This document shows positions 1-15,138 of a DNA stretch of 64,000 bases, piece by piece. Positions within the stretch are counted from its first letter, which is position 1. Each line of letters begins with the position of its first letter. The notes beneath the pieces are model-generated. The model saw only the letters and a list, made by a program, of their open reading frames with translations. It was not told where the DNA came from and searched no databases. The translations under genes were made by a program, and so were the position numbers. Origin of the DNA: Diogma glabrata (Eukaryota > Arthropoda > Insecta > Diptera > Cylindrotomidae); contig OY856186.1 in the NCBI GenBank assembly GCA_963693315.1, positions 128,881,143 to 128,945,142 on the forward strand, written 5' to 3'.

Positions 1-486
1 ACACGCCATCATAACAGTTCTGTTCGCTTAATATCCGAAAGAGATAGCCCGGTGGTCACTCTAGGTCCAACCTTCATTCACTTTTCAGTTTTTTATACGC
101 TTTACCATATTTTTTTACACAATGGTAACGTCCACAGAGGATTCACCATTGTGTGCCAACATGCTTAGGATCCCAGGTGTGTTAGCCACAAAAAGCTCCT
201 ATCGCGAGATGAAGTCTTATAACTTGTAACCTCTGCTATCGGTGAGAGGATCGAACCATGTAACTGAACGAGCGGTGAAGTCACCTAGATTGATTACTGG
301 ACCCTTTAACTTGTTTAAAATTGCATGAAGTTTAATGAAGTGGTCTTTGATAGGTTCAAGAAACTTGCAATAAACACTCACAATGTTAAGGGTTTCCCGT
401 GGATATTTGACCTCTATGCAAACACAGTGTGAATCTGTGAAATGCGGAAGAGTCATTGCTTGGATGGTTGAGTTGTGAATAGGCAT
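1..486 (-). pseudogene. Decayed non-LTR retrotransposon endonuclease (EEP) fragment
   Basis: Read on the minus strand, 486-217 is open for 89 codons and carries a GDFTARS...W block, the degenerate form of the GDFNAHS...W motif of apurinic-type endonucleases of non-LTR retrotransposons. Downstream to position 1 the frame is interrupted, though ESSVDVTI-like and DHRAISF-like pieces remain in shifted frames, consistent with the end of the same domain. The family cleaves target DNA before reverse transcription. The copy lacks its N-terminal part and runs off the window edge, so it is a dead remnant. It lies opposite in strand to the RT element that follows, so the two are separate insertions. Confidence 0.7.
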
Positions 487-699
487 ACTTTATGATTCAT
501 CGTCTACATAAATCACTTCAACGGCACAATGTCTTTTGAAACTATTAAATGGCTTTTGAACGTCAACGAACAGGCAATGTTGTAATACCATTCAATGGCA
601 TGCTAACGGCCAACTAAAAAGGCTTCACTGAACATCTAAAAACAAACAAGACACAAATTGAAAACTAACAATCGATGATGCGAGATAATAATATGGTGA

Positions 700-3788
<3,089 letters not shown>

Positions 3789-3863
<75 letters not shown>
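3789..3863. repeat. (AT)n microsatellite, right part
   Basis: Continuation of alternating AT on the other side of the 733-bp element, consistent with insertion of that element into one pre-existing (AT)n tract. Confidence 0.95.
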
Positions 3864-3868
<5 letters not shown>

Positions 3869-4008
3869 TAATATAATATAAATTTTTTTTTCTTTTGTTT
3901 TTCCGTCTCCGCTTATCATTCATAGTCGTGTGGCACCAAAGTTTTTCCGAAATTCCAAAATGTAGCCCATTGCAATAGGTAGATTTTTACATGAAATCTA
4001 CCTAAAAC
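3864..4008. repeat. AT-rich spacer with a small hairpin
   Basis: Contains TAGGTAGATTT ... AAATCTACCTA (about 3976-4005), an inverted repeat around a short loop. A close relative of this hairpin is at about 23348-23376 inside the hAT element, so it is a small dispersed repeat. Confidence 0.5.
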
Positions 4009-4768
4009 AATGTCGGAAGACGAATGAAAAACTTTTATAATAAACTAACTTTATTACCCGTGGAGTATGACAAAAAAAAAGTTTTTCATTAAGAAAAAAA
4101 GAGATGTAATATCGTAATTAAAATGTTTCTAGCCATTGACACCATTGCAGCAGTTGATAGTGTTTCTACCAAAAGATTCGATCTTATTGCTACTGATGAG
4201 GTTGTGAGATCGAATCCCAACCGAAACACGTTTAAAAATATAAGTTAATTTTATTAAAAAATAACTGGAGAAAGAATATGAACCCAAAAACTGATTTCGA
4301 ATTAAAAAATTCATATGATTCACAAATTAACTTGACAGTTGTCGTAAAATTGATTTCAAATTGATTGGAAACAGTCAATAATAACTACACAAGTGACTTA
4401 GGATTGTATGGGGGAAAATATCCCTACAAGAAATTAATTATTTCCTAACAAAATTACGAAACTATTTCGAATTAAAAACTTATATAATAAACTAACTTTG
4501 TTACCCGTGAAGTATGACAAAAAAATGTGTTTATTAAGAAAAAAAGAGATATAACATCGTATTTAAAATTTTTCTAACCATCGACGCCGTTGGGGCAGAT
4601 GATAGCGTGTCTACCAAAAGATTCGAACTCATTGGTACTGATGAGGTTGTGAGTTCGAATCCCAACCGAAATACGTTTAAAGATAAAAGTTGTTTTTATT
4701 AAAAAATAACTGTAAGGTTTATTCATAAAACCCAAAAACTGATTTCGAATTAAAAAATTCATATGATT
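4009..4768 (+). repeat. Tandem tRNA-like (SINE-type) units 1 and 2 (5' part)
   Basis: Unit 1 is 4009-4458; unit 2 starts at about 4459 and is cut at 4768 by the solo LTR. Each carries a tRNA-like core of about 100 bp (4131-4230; 4576-4675): an A-box-like GATAGCGTGTCTACC segment and a B-box/T-arm segment GAGTTCGAATCCC (GAGATCGAATCCC in unit 1). This is the RNA polymerase III promoter arrangement of tRNA-derived SINEs. The spacing between boxes and the lack of a clean cloverleaf rule out a working tRNA. Unit 1 lacks about 36 bp near its end that unit 2 keeps. Tandem arrangement is unusual for a SINE. Confidence 0.75.
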
Positions 4769-6493
4769 TGAAACGTAGGACTTTTCACTAATAGAATAGA
4801 TACCCACGGTATCTATTTATCCAAGGGTTTATACTAATTTTAAATATAAACGAATGTACGGACTAAAACGCGGACTCTAGCCCAACAAAAGATCTCTAAA
4901 AAACAAAAACAATTTATTTATGACGTTTTATTATGACTACAAAAATAATTTATTAATCTAGCATGCACACTAGAATTAACATCGAGAGAAGTGATAAAAG
5001 ACAATATTGTTGATTGTAGTTCTCCTTAGTGTCAACTTCCAATCGATACGTATTGTACGACAGGCTTCCCTTTTTTTTGTTTTCTTCAGCCAACAATTAT
5101 ATTCATGCCACAAACGCTGTTTAACATAACGATATTATAGTGGACGTGTAGATCTTCAGCGAATACAAGGCAACAAAAATGTGCCACTATCGCAATAAGA
5201 AAATATTCGTCTAGTGGTTTATTTATGATACCACGTACTGATCTACACACGGATATAGACTTCAGCCAACGTGCTGACGTCTGCAGCGCTTCCCAACTCC
5301 ATAGATCAATCAAAAAAATGTAACATATTATGGAATGAACTCACCCCCAAATCATCGTTGTTTGACCATCCGGTGCACGCCTCCGCTTTAAAACAATATA
5401 ACGATAAAATTCCGGAACACTTTGTGCAAACAAATGATCCAATAGTAATATTCAAATAGGTGGGCCCTTTTAAATGTTTGTCATCTTGCCTTTCTCGAAT
5501 CACCGCCATATCGTTTAAAACATCTAATTTTTCTGTTTCAGTTATATTAGTTTTATTTTAGCATAATATGATATCGAAACAATAATTTAACACCATAAAC
5601 ATCTAAACTTTGAAAAACACAGTTTAAAATTTAAGTTAAACAATTTTTTGGTTACGATTAAAATATAATTTTTTTCTTTTACTTTAGTTTTAATTTTAGT
5701 ATTATAATAAAAACCCGACCACATCATGAACTTTTATATTTTCAGTTCATAATCACAACCCAACTAAATTTAAAAAAATCTTTTGTATTTATAATTTTTA
5801 ATAACTTTAAACAACAGAGAAGGAAGAGTTGGTTCCATTTATCTTAACTCGTCATGCATATGATTGCATGCAATACAATTATACTTTATAACGAAACCAG
5901 TTAACAACAGATTGTCTCATTTTTTTCCAAAACGTTAAAACATTCTTCTTGCCCTTCCATCAATCTATAAAACATAAACAAAAGTAGGAACCACCCATTT
6001 ATCAATTAAAAATACAAGCAAAAAGAACTGGAAATGTTCATGTATCGCAATGATTCATTTCTTTCTCTGTTTTATTATTATAATAAAATGAAGAGAGAAA
6101 TTCAAACGCTATTAATTCTTTTGTTTCGCTTTTATATAAACAAGGAAAATCAACAAAGTTCGAAACGTGTAAATAGAATAGAAATATATAATCCAAAACT
6201 ATTATAACCTTGATGTTTTACAGGGAGTCCGAAGAGGAGGCATACCGATTGATTGTTTGTAAAAATGTTAATGAAAAATGCAATGAAGTCGTGTCGTAAT
6301 TGAAAAATGAAGGAGGGTGGTAGTTGATTACGATTTTAGTCTTTACTGTTAGTGCAGCCTTGGCTGTTGGAACTACAAAGAACTATTTTCCTGTCAACTC
6401 ACCTATGCAGAACTTAAGTTTGTTCTGGAGTTGATTGTAGGTTTTCTTATAAATGCTACCTGTTAAATATCACGTAATTGGGCGGGCATAACA
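4769..6493 (-). mobile_element. Solo LTR (1.73 kb), diverged relative of the LTRs at 41-50 kb
   Basis: Plus-strand ends are TG (4769) and CA (6492-6493). The left end shares TATCTATTTATCCAAGGG with the LTR start at 35.9 kb. The right end shares GGCATAACA and the preceding ~100 bp (CAGAACTT...TTCTGGAGT...TTATAAAT) with the LTR end at 43.1/50.4 kb. Length matches the 1.91-kb LTRs. Flanking four-mers are GATT and TATT, a 4-bp duplication with one change. The interrupted tRNA-like repeat continues correctly on the other side. A solo LTR arises by recombination between the two LTRs of a full element. Strand follows the related element. Small ORFs inside are not genes. Confidence 0.78.
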
Positions 6494-7195
6494 TATTCAC
6501 AAATTACCTTGACAGTTGTCATAAAATTGATTTCAAATTGATTGGAAACAGTCAATAATAACTACACAAGTGACTTAGGATTGTATGGGGTAAAATATCC
6601 CTACAAGTTTTCGAAATTCACAAATAGTAAGGTTAAGAAATTAATTATCTCCTAACAAAAATACAAAACCATGTCGGAAGACGAATTAAAAACTTAAATA
6701 ATAAACTAACTTTGTTACCCGTGAAGTATGACAAAAAAAGTTTTTCATTAAGAAAAAAAGAGATATAACATCGTAATTAAAATGTTTTTAACCATCGACG
6801 CTATTGGGGCAGTTGATGGCGTGTCTACCAAAAGATTCCAACTCATTGGTACTGATGAGGTTGTGAGTTCGAGTCCCAACCGAAACACGTTTAGAGATAA
6901 AAGTTGTTTTTATTAAAAATAACTGTAAGGTTTATTCATATGAACCCAAAAACTGATTTCGAATTGAAAAATTCATATAATTCACAAATTAACTTGACAG
7001 TTGTCGTAAAATTGATTTCAAATTGATTGGAAACAGTCAATAATAACTACACAAGTGACTTAGGATTGCATGGGGTAAAATATCCCTACAAACTTTCGGT
7101 ATTCACAAATAGTGAGGTTAAGAAATTAATTATCTCCTAACAAAAATATAAAACCATGTCGGAAGACGAATTAAAAACCTTTATAATAAAATAAC
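6494..7195 (+). repeat. Tandem tRNA-like unit 2 (3' part) and unit 3
   Basis: 6494-6670 completes unit 2 after the LTR insertion; unit 3 is about 6671-7154, with a short start of a fourth to 7195. The core of unit 3 (6790-6889) has the same A-box-like and B-box-like segments. The unit period is about 485 bp. The 3' segment TGGAAACAGTCAATAATAAC followed by a GACTTAGGATTG block is the most conserved part and also appears, inverted, in the 14-15 kb units. Confidence 0.75.
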
Positions 7196-9654
7196 CCCGC
7201 TTCACATAGGCACCCACCAACATCTACCTAGGGCCTCACATTCCTTTAATCTGGCACTGCAAGTAGGCCTTAAAATTGTTTTAAATACTTGAGTTGCTTA
7301 TTTTGAGAATCTTCTCTACTTGAGTGACCAGCAGCAAGTCGACGACGAGACGACGAAAGCTTATTTGTGCATCAAAGCTACATGTAAATGAAACCGCCAA
7401 AGAAGAATTTTTAAGTGGCGCTGTTAAAGTTATTAGACAGTTATATGGAATTATCGACATTTTGCCAAAATCACCATTATCAAGAAATGTGGATCGGTGG
7501 TATAAACTAACTGGCTATAGTATTTAAAATATTATGAAAGTCTACTTGTAGCTCCATATCTTCGTTTTGAATAGCATGTTGATATGGTTTGATGTCCTTT
7601 CTTCAAGGTTTCAACCTGTTGAAAGAAGTTAAGTCATTAATGTACCTTATTGAAACTTTTGATCTTTTCACACTTTGTTTTTCGGGAATAGTGCTCGCAT
7701 AGTTAGTCTTTACAACTTGTGAAGGCTAGTCGTGCCAGTATACAACTCTTCTTTGAGGTTCTGATGTTTCTACCTTGCAGACATTTAAGATAGCAAGCTC
7801 TTTGTACTGGATTGGAGTAGTCCGAACAAAGTCTCAACATAAGAATTTACTTACCATAACACGAGATTTAAAAATGCCAACATCGCATTGAAACGCTTTT
7901 ACTGTTAAGTTTTATGTCGCCGAACAATGGTTTATAATAAAATTCGGGACTTAAAGTCCTGTAATTCATTTTTGACGAAATTTGGTAATTAAGCTTTAAA
8001 CTTAGTTTTTAATAATTTTTTATCCCTGGTTTATCACTTGCGAATTTGTGTTGTCATTATATTAAGGTCTTTATCCACAGTACAGTCTATTAAGAAATTT
8101 TGAAAAACTTTGCTAAACAATTTCAGTTAATATCACGTATTGTACTAACTAACATTTGCGGTATTATTAAACAATGCGTGGTCATACTATAAAACTGCTA
8201 ATTATTAACCAACCAATATGGTAAGATCGACTTGTGTTTTATAACTCCAGTCATCATTCATGGTAAAATATTGATAAAATTTAGTGACAATTTACGATTT
8301 TTACACCCAAGAAACAAAGTTTTTGGAAATATTGAATAGAATGAATTTTAAACTGCCATGCGTTATAGCTCTGATGAATGATACTAATGAAACTTACCAT
8401 ATAGGTTTTTAAAGAGACACAATAATATTCTTTATCCCAAATGCTGGTTTATTACTTCTATATGTACACATTTCTACATTTACTTTTTCTATATAGTTGC
8501 AATATCTTCTATTACGAGTGACACCGATTCATATTTCTTGGTTATTCTTCTAATCTATATTTCCATTTCTATTTCGCAAAATAGTTTATATAGAAAATGG
8601 GATAACAGTTGGTACTCTATAAATTATTGTGGTCACTATAAACGTAAAAACAAATTTCGCAACCGGTGTATTTTTTTCTGCTCTGGGGATAAAACAGCTA
8701 AAGAAAAATTATATTTTATTTTGTTTTAAATATAATATATATTCAAAAAGGTATTGGATTAACATTATGTACATGGAATTGCAGGCGATAAAAACAATCT
8801 TTATAAAACATAAAAAATACCATAATATTATTATACAATTTCGTGCATAATTTATGATGAAAGCTAATAGCGTTTTTGTGTTGTGGTCATATGTTTGGTT
8901 TAAAAGTATTGAAAGCTTAGTTTACTGTTTATATCTTAAAATACCTCAAACTGCTATTTGTAATTACCTAAATTGAAACTAATTTCGTGTCGTGATGGAC
9001 AAAACTTCAGGATTTGTTCAGACAAATGTTCAGGACCAGACAAAAATAAATCAGATTTCTTTAATTTGTGTTTGAGGGCGTTTGGCACAGTCGTTAAAAA
9101 TATTTGTTTACCGATACTCAACATATTTCAGGAGTTAGGTAGAAATGTGGAAAATGTGCATGGCACATTTATATAAACATCGGCAAATGTATATTAACAT
9201 TTCCATACGCCGCCGCTTCGTCCCGGACTTATTCTACCGCAAACCTTATCCTATTTTTTGAAAAGCTGGTAATAGAAGGCGTTTTTAACCCATATATTAG
9301 TGTAGTTTTAAAGATGTCTCACGTTTTAATGACAAACTAAATTGACTCAAATATTGGACAAATTATATATATATATATATACCGAATGAAAAGCTTAATA
9401 ACAAATATTTTAGAGATGGGTTTAATATGTTCAGATTTATGTGTTTTAAAGAGCAGATTAGGAAAGAGTTAACAAAAAGATTTTACCAAGTTCAGTTATC
9501 AATACAATGACTCAGTTTCTAAAGTTTATTAAAATAGATGCCATTTTTTTCTATGTAGCCGACACCGACTCAAAATTTATTGGCGACCAGATTTTAAAAA
9601 TAACGCTGATAAAAGTCTTAAAACTATTAAAAGTTGAATAATTAATTACCATTA
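7196..9654. other. AT-rich intergenic DNA without recognisable features
   Basis: About 2.4 kb. Open frames of 60-73 codons (for example 7324-7527 and 8973-9176 on the plus strand) match nothing I recognise and are within chance expectation. A short (AT)n run lies near 9366-9382. No gene called. Confidence 0.6.
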
Positions 9655-9720
9655 ATTACCATTTAAGCAAATTTCGGCGAGACAAATGACATCATAATTA
9701 GATACAAGTAAGATTTTGTG
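9655..9720 (-). pseudogene. Tiny endonuclease fragment of a non-LTR element
   Basis: The minus-strand peptide LLVSNYDVICLAEICLN closely resembles LLASNYDVICLTETYLN in the endonuclease of the element at 23.6-27.9 kb, including the position of the catalytic Glu of the LTET motif. Only about 20 codons survive. It is a remnant of a related element. Confidence 0.6.
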
Positions 9721-9808
9721 GGTAAAGTTATCAAGTTTGGTAAGTATAACAAAGTAACTATGTATTATATGCCTGGCGATGCACTTAGAGTATTCAATGC
9801 CGATTATT

Positions 9809-10450
9809 GAGTATCCGGGTACCCGGGTATTTTTAGATTTTTCAACATACTCCACTCGTTATTTCGATTAACTACCCAGGTAATTTGATCGACTTTATAA
9901 TTTTGATTTTCAACAAGGAATCAAAAGATCCCTAAGTTTGAATTAATATTGATTGGGACGTAGAATCTAGATTTTTTTAAGACTTAATGGGACCTAAGAG
10001 GATTCTGTGTTGTTATGACTCGTATTGTAAGTCCTATTACACAGCACATTTTATTAAAAAAACTTATCAGTCAAAAATAAATTTATGCAATTCAGGTTGA
10101 GTCGAGCATTTGGGAAATAAGCTAAATTTTATTATTTTCAACCAAAATCTTGTACCTGTGTGTCTGACAAAAATTATCCAACAAAAGATGCCTGTATACT
10201 GGCTGAAATTCAGTTATTTATAAAACAAATTTCCCAAAACTAATATTTGCATTGAACAAGTTGCAACTTATTTGAATTGGCTTTGTAAGAGCTAATTAAC
10301 AAAAGAAACTTAAATAAATTAACCCCTTCACGGTTGCATGCCTTCTTAACTTTTCTTAAGATATATTTTATTTCTTTTTCAAATACCCAGGTACCCGGGT
10401 AACCCGAGTATGACGAAAGTTAATACTCGAATACCCGGGTACTTGCAAGG
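9809..10450. repeat. Inverted GC-rich repeat pair in AT-rich DNA
   Basis: GAGTATCCGGGTACCCGGGT at about 9809 faces CCAGGTACCCGGGTAACCCG at 10388 and a third block, ACTCGAATACCCGGGTACTT, at about 10425. They bracket about 550 bp that includes a retrotransposon 3' UTR fragment. The layout resembles the termini of a decayed DNA transposon, but I find no target duplication. Confidence 0.5.
9978..10062 (+). mobile_element. 3' UTR remnant of the 0.8-2.7 kb retrotransposon family
   Basis: About 85 bp matching the 3' UTR at 2637-2730 with scattered changes, ending in ACATTTTATTAAAAAAA. Only the extreme 3' end of the element is present, as expected for a severely 5'-truncated insertion. Confidence 0.7.
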
Positions 10451-11359
10451 TCCAGTAATTTGGATACCCTACTTGCATGAATGGATGCAACAACTGAAAG
10501 TTGGTGAGTATTAAAGTTCCGGATTAAAGAAAATGATTCTGAAACACAGAGGCCTCCCTCGGCTAGAGCCGGTTCCGACCAGTCTCATTATGAGAGTTCG
10601 ATTTTATCATCCCCTTTTTGTAGTATGAGCCCTTGGGTCAGACAAGAAAGGGTTGAAATTATGAAGGTTGGGTCAGAAGCCTAAAGTAATATAACGGGTC
10701 CTAGACGTCCAAAGAACTAATTGGTTTGTTCGATTAAAAATTAGCAGTAGTATGTTATTATTATTATCGTAAGACTATGAACAAAATTTAACAATAATGT
10801 ACATTAAACTTCAACATTTAAGTTTTGAATCCATTGTAAGTCATCTCTTCTAATTTCATGTAAGCTAGTTAGACCTCTTTCGAATTTGTGGATACTACTA
10901 TCATTAAGTAAATGGTTTGGTGTTGGTTTGGTTTAGTATCATGGTTTGGTTTTCACTACACTCACAAAATGGATCCTCTGATATATTCCATTTATTTAAC
11001 AAATATTTACATCTTCCGAAACCACAACGAAAACTTCTTTTAAACTCAAAGCCAGAGTTAACCGTTACATCCTCAACTAATTCATAATTGTGAACCTCAG
11101 CATGGTTCCATTGATTTTGCTACTCTGCATTCAAATTATAGCTTCTTTTTTCAAGTAAGAGCCAAGATGGTTTTCACGATAATAGTATACTATAAGGTAA
11201 AACTTGTATTTCATCATATAAAAGGGAATTTTGATTAAATTTTCATTTTGCAATTGTAGTGAAAAAGGACTTTTTTCGTCGTTAATTTGACAAAGCAATA
11301 TTGCATAGCACATTTAACTAGTGCAGAGTAGACGACTTGAGTGCTCCACTTATGTAATT
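10451..11359. other. AT-rich intergenic DNA without recognisable features
   Basis: No gene, RNA or repeat that I can support; one tGGTTTGGTTT-like run lies near 10917-10952. Confidence 0.5.
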
Positions 11360-11990
11360 CGAAGAGTGTTATTGAGCTGGAAATAAATTTTACTACAATG
11401 TGAGCTCTAAAGCTAAGATGGTGAACAATATTCTGATGCAGGATGCACTATTGAAAGAGCTGATTGTCTCAAATAATTTGCATGTTCACCCAAGAAGTTC
11501 CTGCTAAACTTTGAATTAAATTATTTCTTGACCGAACTTTCATTGCTTTCTCTTCCAAATGTTGTTTGTATGCTAATGACCTATCCAAATTGACTCCTAT
11601 ATTTTTAAGATTATGATTGTGATTCAAAAATGCTCCATCAATAGTAATATTAAGCTTACGTTTTGTTTCCTTGTTATTTAAGTGAAATGCAGAAACCTCA
11701 GTTTTTAATGATTAGATCTGAGTCGCCATTTTTTAAGATATTCAATAATTACGTTCAGATCACTTGTTAAAATTTCTTCAATCTTCTTCAAAAGAATCAA
11801 ATTGATAAGCAATAACAAATTCATCAGCAAATAGAAATTTCTTACTGTCTATCATTGGTAAATCATATGAGTATAAATTGAACAGTGTTGGAGCCAAAAC
11901 AGAGCCTGGAGGTAAACCATTATTTAAACGACGCCATCTACTAGACTTGTAATTCATAAACACTCTAAAGTAACCATTGTTGTTGACTAA
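11360..11990 (-). pseudogene. Decayed jockey-like RT, C-terminal half
   Basis: Read from 11963 downward the frame gives WRRLNNGLPPGSVLAPTLFN (motif B with PPG for PQG) and KKFLFADEFVIAYQ (motif C with FADE for YADD). Past a frameshift, 11640-11480 gives NIGVNLDRSLAYKQHLEE and RSRNNLIQSLAGTSW, the C-terminal blocks of this family. The second catalytic Asp is Glu here and the frame is broken, so it is dead. Its upstream half lies at 12500-13200, beyond an AT-rich insertion. Confidence 0.8.
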
Positions 11991-12495
11991 ATGAAAAATT
12001 TTACTGCATGAACAACCATAATTAATTATTTTATTATTTTGTTTTTCCTCAAATTACCCCGTTTTAATTGAATATAATTTTTATTATTTAATCTATATAT
12101 TTCGGGCTAGGCCCATCTTCAGGATTATTAATAATAATAATAAAAAATTTTATCACAATCAGAAAAAATAAATTTTTGACATAAATTATATAAACAAAAA
12201 TTGATATACAATTTAATATGAGTTACTATGTATTGTATATTAATTTAAAAAATGGTAATCAAGTGAAAAGCTTAAAGTTACTTTAAATTTTAAAACAATC
12301 GGATTAAATTAAAATAATTATTCGAAAAATCTTTCTTATCACTTTTAAAATCACAAATTGTTTCCTCATTTTTTATAATTAAATTAATTAATTAATTGAT
12401 TATTAAATTAAATAATTAATTTAATAATTAATTAATTATTTATTATTAAATTAATTAATTTACCCGGCAAAACAAGGGTTTAATATTTAAAAATT
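11991..12495. other. AT-rich insert splitting the decayed RT
   Basis: About 500 bp separating two halves of one RT pseudogene between motifs A and B. It contains a CGGGCTAGGCCCATCTTCAG block (12104-12124) with a GGGC-TAG-GCCC dyad, and a run of ATTA/TTAA repeats at 12380-12465. Probably an inserted element, unidentified. Confidence 0.5.
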
Positions 12496-13200
12496 AACTT
12501 CAATAATATGCCTTCTCTCCACACTGTATCGTTTGCAGCAGTTAAATCAACAAAAGCCTTCTCTAATTCTCGAAACCCTTTTTTGTTAATGTAGTTAAAG
12601 CTAATTCTTGTGTGCAACCTCTATTTTCACGATAGCCGCTTGTTCTTTCGGTATACAATTTTATTTATTACAGGATGTATTCTATTAGGAGTTAATCTTT
12701 CAAGTAATTTGTAATAAACACACCGTAGAGACGGTCTATAATGATAAGCATCATTGCCGCTACGATCAGGTTTACAAATCGCTATTACTTTTGATCTCTA
12801 AAATATTTTTGGTAAAATACTACTGTTCAATATGTTTTAGTGAAAATTAAGTTACCAAAACTTCGTCCAAGGACCACAATTTTTTAACATTTCCGGATAT
12901 ATTCCATAAAACCAGCTGCTTTACCATTTTTAATTTGAATTTAATGCAATTATTATTTCTTCCATTTTGAAGTTACTACTAAAGACTAGATTAGGAGATA
13001 AAGTTTGTTCCATTGATCTTACTTTTTGTTTGTCTACGATCTATTTTAGCCTTCGCATTTATCAAAAATTTATGAGCCACTTCATTAGGAGTTATAACTG
13101 AACTTGTGTACACATGTTTTGATGAATGCGGGCATAGATTATGCAATAAATTCCAAGCTTTTCTAATTGAATGGTTTCTGTTTTCTGTTGCCACTTTTTC
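12496..13200 (-). pseudogene. Decayed jockey-like RT, N-terminal half
   Basis: 13194-12991 is open and contains RKAWNLLHNL, a segment usual just upstream of the RT domain in this family. At 12575-12520 the frame reads EKAFVDLTAANDTVW, motif A of the FVDLTAAYDTVW type with Tyr changed to Asn. Frames are broken between these blocks. With 11360-11990 it forms one old minus-strand element. Confidence 0.75.
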
Positions 13201-14193
13201 TTTCTATTTTCATTTAGAAGATCCATTATTGGTGATTTTTAACACCAACACATGCAGTATTTTTATATTCAACGTACAATTCGTTACATTCATTGGTCCA
13301 GCTAGGTATATATTTTGGACCACGGCCTCTTGGAATTGATTTCTTTGCAGCATATTTAACAACATTGGAAAATGAAAAATGGAAAATTTGAAAAGAGTAA
13401 TTAATTGATATTTTCCAAGATATGTGAGGTGCAATTAATTGTTTAGGTTTAGGTTGCAGCACTACATTTCACCACTATAATTTAATTTAATCTAAATTAA
13501 TCTTAACTAAACTTTTCAATTCTCGATATACTTTTGAAAATAATTATTAAAAGTGGATTAACTTTATTCAATGATTCCTATTGGTTTATACTTAAAAACA
13601 ACTTGAATTTTTAAATCTTTTAAACAGTTTTAAAATGCTTCGAAGATCTCACGAAATCTTTCGAATGCTTTCGATTATATGAAAATAGCTTAAACGGTTA
13701 GACAACTATTTTATAAACACTTCAAACTGCAAGCTTGCACAATTTAGTTATCTTACATGAAACTTAGTTCAAGTCACCACGCTAAATATACCACGCAAAA
13801 TATATCATTAAAAATTGATTATGAAAATTGAAAAATTTTGTTAATTTCTTTGGAAGAAATTATATTTTTATTACTTAATTGACTAATAAATTATAACATT
13901 CATAAAAAATTTTTTACAATGTATGACTGATTCGCTTTCATTCTCATTCAGACAAAGAAAGCCTTATAGCATCTGCCCGCATGTTGGAACCGACCTATGT
14001 GTCTGTTTCTTAAAATATATATGAAAAATAATAATGTAAATAACATATACAAAATTCAGCTTTGCTGAAATAACGTGAATTTTCATAAAATTTTCGAAGT
14101 TTAAAATTTAAAAAACAATACTGGGAACCGGAATAAGTGTCTGCCATTGAATTTTTTAACAAAGTAAAATTGTATACTTTATGATATTATTTT
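13201..14193. other. AT-rich intergenic DNA without recognisable features
   Basis: Short overlapping frames on both strands near 13106-13462 show no family motif. Nothing called. Confidence 0.5.
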
Positions 14194-15075
14194 TTTCAAT
14201 TCAAAGGTATGGTTTTTGAAGTTTCTCAGAAAAAAACTCCATTTCACATTTTTCGTGTTTCGGTTGGGATTCGAACCTACCTCGTCAGTGCCCGGCTCGA
14301 ATCCGTGGGCAGACACGCTATCGATTACGCCGTTGAGGCGATGACAATTTCAAAGTTGAAACTTTTTCATCACTTTTTACTTAAGTTGAATTTTTCCACT
14401 GTCACTAGACTCCATATTATGGAAATGTTTTTACATTATATGGGATTTTTTGCATAAATTTTTAGACAATACTTTGTGTGAATTCATAGAATGGGGAACA
14501 TTTCTATTCTTATTAACATCCTAAGTCACGATTTTATAGTCATTATTGATTGTTTCCAATCAATGTGAAATCAATGACTGACACTTGGTGAATTTGTAGT
14601 CCTATATGTATTAACATTAGACTACACTAAGTGAATTTAAATTAATTTTGTATTTTTGAGATCAATTAAACTCAAGTAAGTAAAGAAGTCATTGGAATTT
14701 TTTCAATTCAAAGGTATGGTTTTTGAAGTTTCTCAGAAAAAAAACTCATTTTCACATTTTTCGTGTTTCGGTTGGGATTCGAACCTACCTCGTCAGTGCC
14801 CGGCTCGAATCCTTGGGCAGACACGCTATCGATTACGCCGTTGAAGCGATGACAATTTTAAAGTTGAAACTTCTTCATCACTTATTTATTTTTACTTAAG
14901 TTGAATTTTTCCACTGTCACTAGACTCCATATTATGGAAATGTTTTTACATTATATGGGATTTTTTGCATTAGATTTCTAGACAATACTTTGTGTGAATT
15001 CATAGAATGGGGTACATTTCTATTCTTATTAACATCCTAGGTCACGATTGTATAGTCATTATTGATTGTAAAGTG
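14194..15075 (-). repeat. Two tandem tRNA-like units, inverted relative to 4-7 kb
   Basis: Two direct copies with a 507-bp period (14201 and 14708 are equivalent bases); the second is truncated at about 15075. Minus-strand cores at 14345-14254 and 14853-14762 contain GATAGCGTGTCTGCCC (A-box-like) and GTAGGTTCGAATCCCAACC (B-box/T-arm). The downstream part shares the TGATTTCA...GATTGGAAACA...GACTTAGGAT blocks with the 4-7 kb units, so it is the same family, a different subfamily. The 82-codon frame at 14209-14457 is a by-product. Confidence 0.75.
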
Positions 15076-15138
15076 TTATATTCAATATAACAGTAGTTGA
15101 ATAAAGATAATAACTATTTCCCTGAAAAATATTTTCTT

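Noticed and set aside
4131..4230. Functional tRNA gene at this and the related cores
   Set aside because: The spacing between boxes is wrong, the acceptor stem does not pair, and the unit is repeated; it is a tRNA-derived repeat.
7324..7527. 67-codon plus-strand frame with a basic start
   Set aside because: No recognisable family and within chance length for this DNA; no supporting context.
8973..9176. 67-codon Cys-containing frame
   Set aside because: Cys spacing does not form a known finger; probably chance.
14209..14457. 82-codon frame as a gene
   Set aside because: Lies across the tRNA-like repeat unit and is broken in the second tandem copy.
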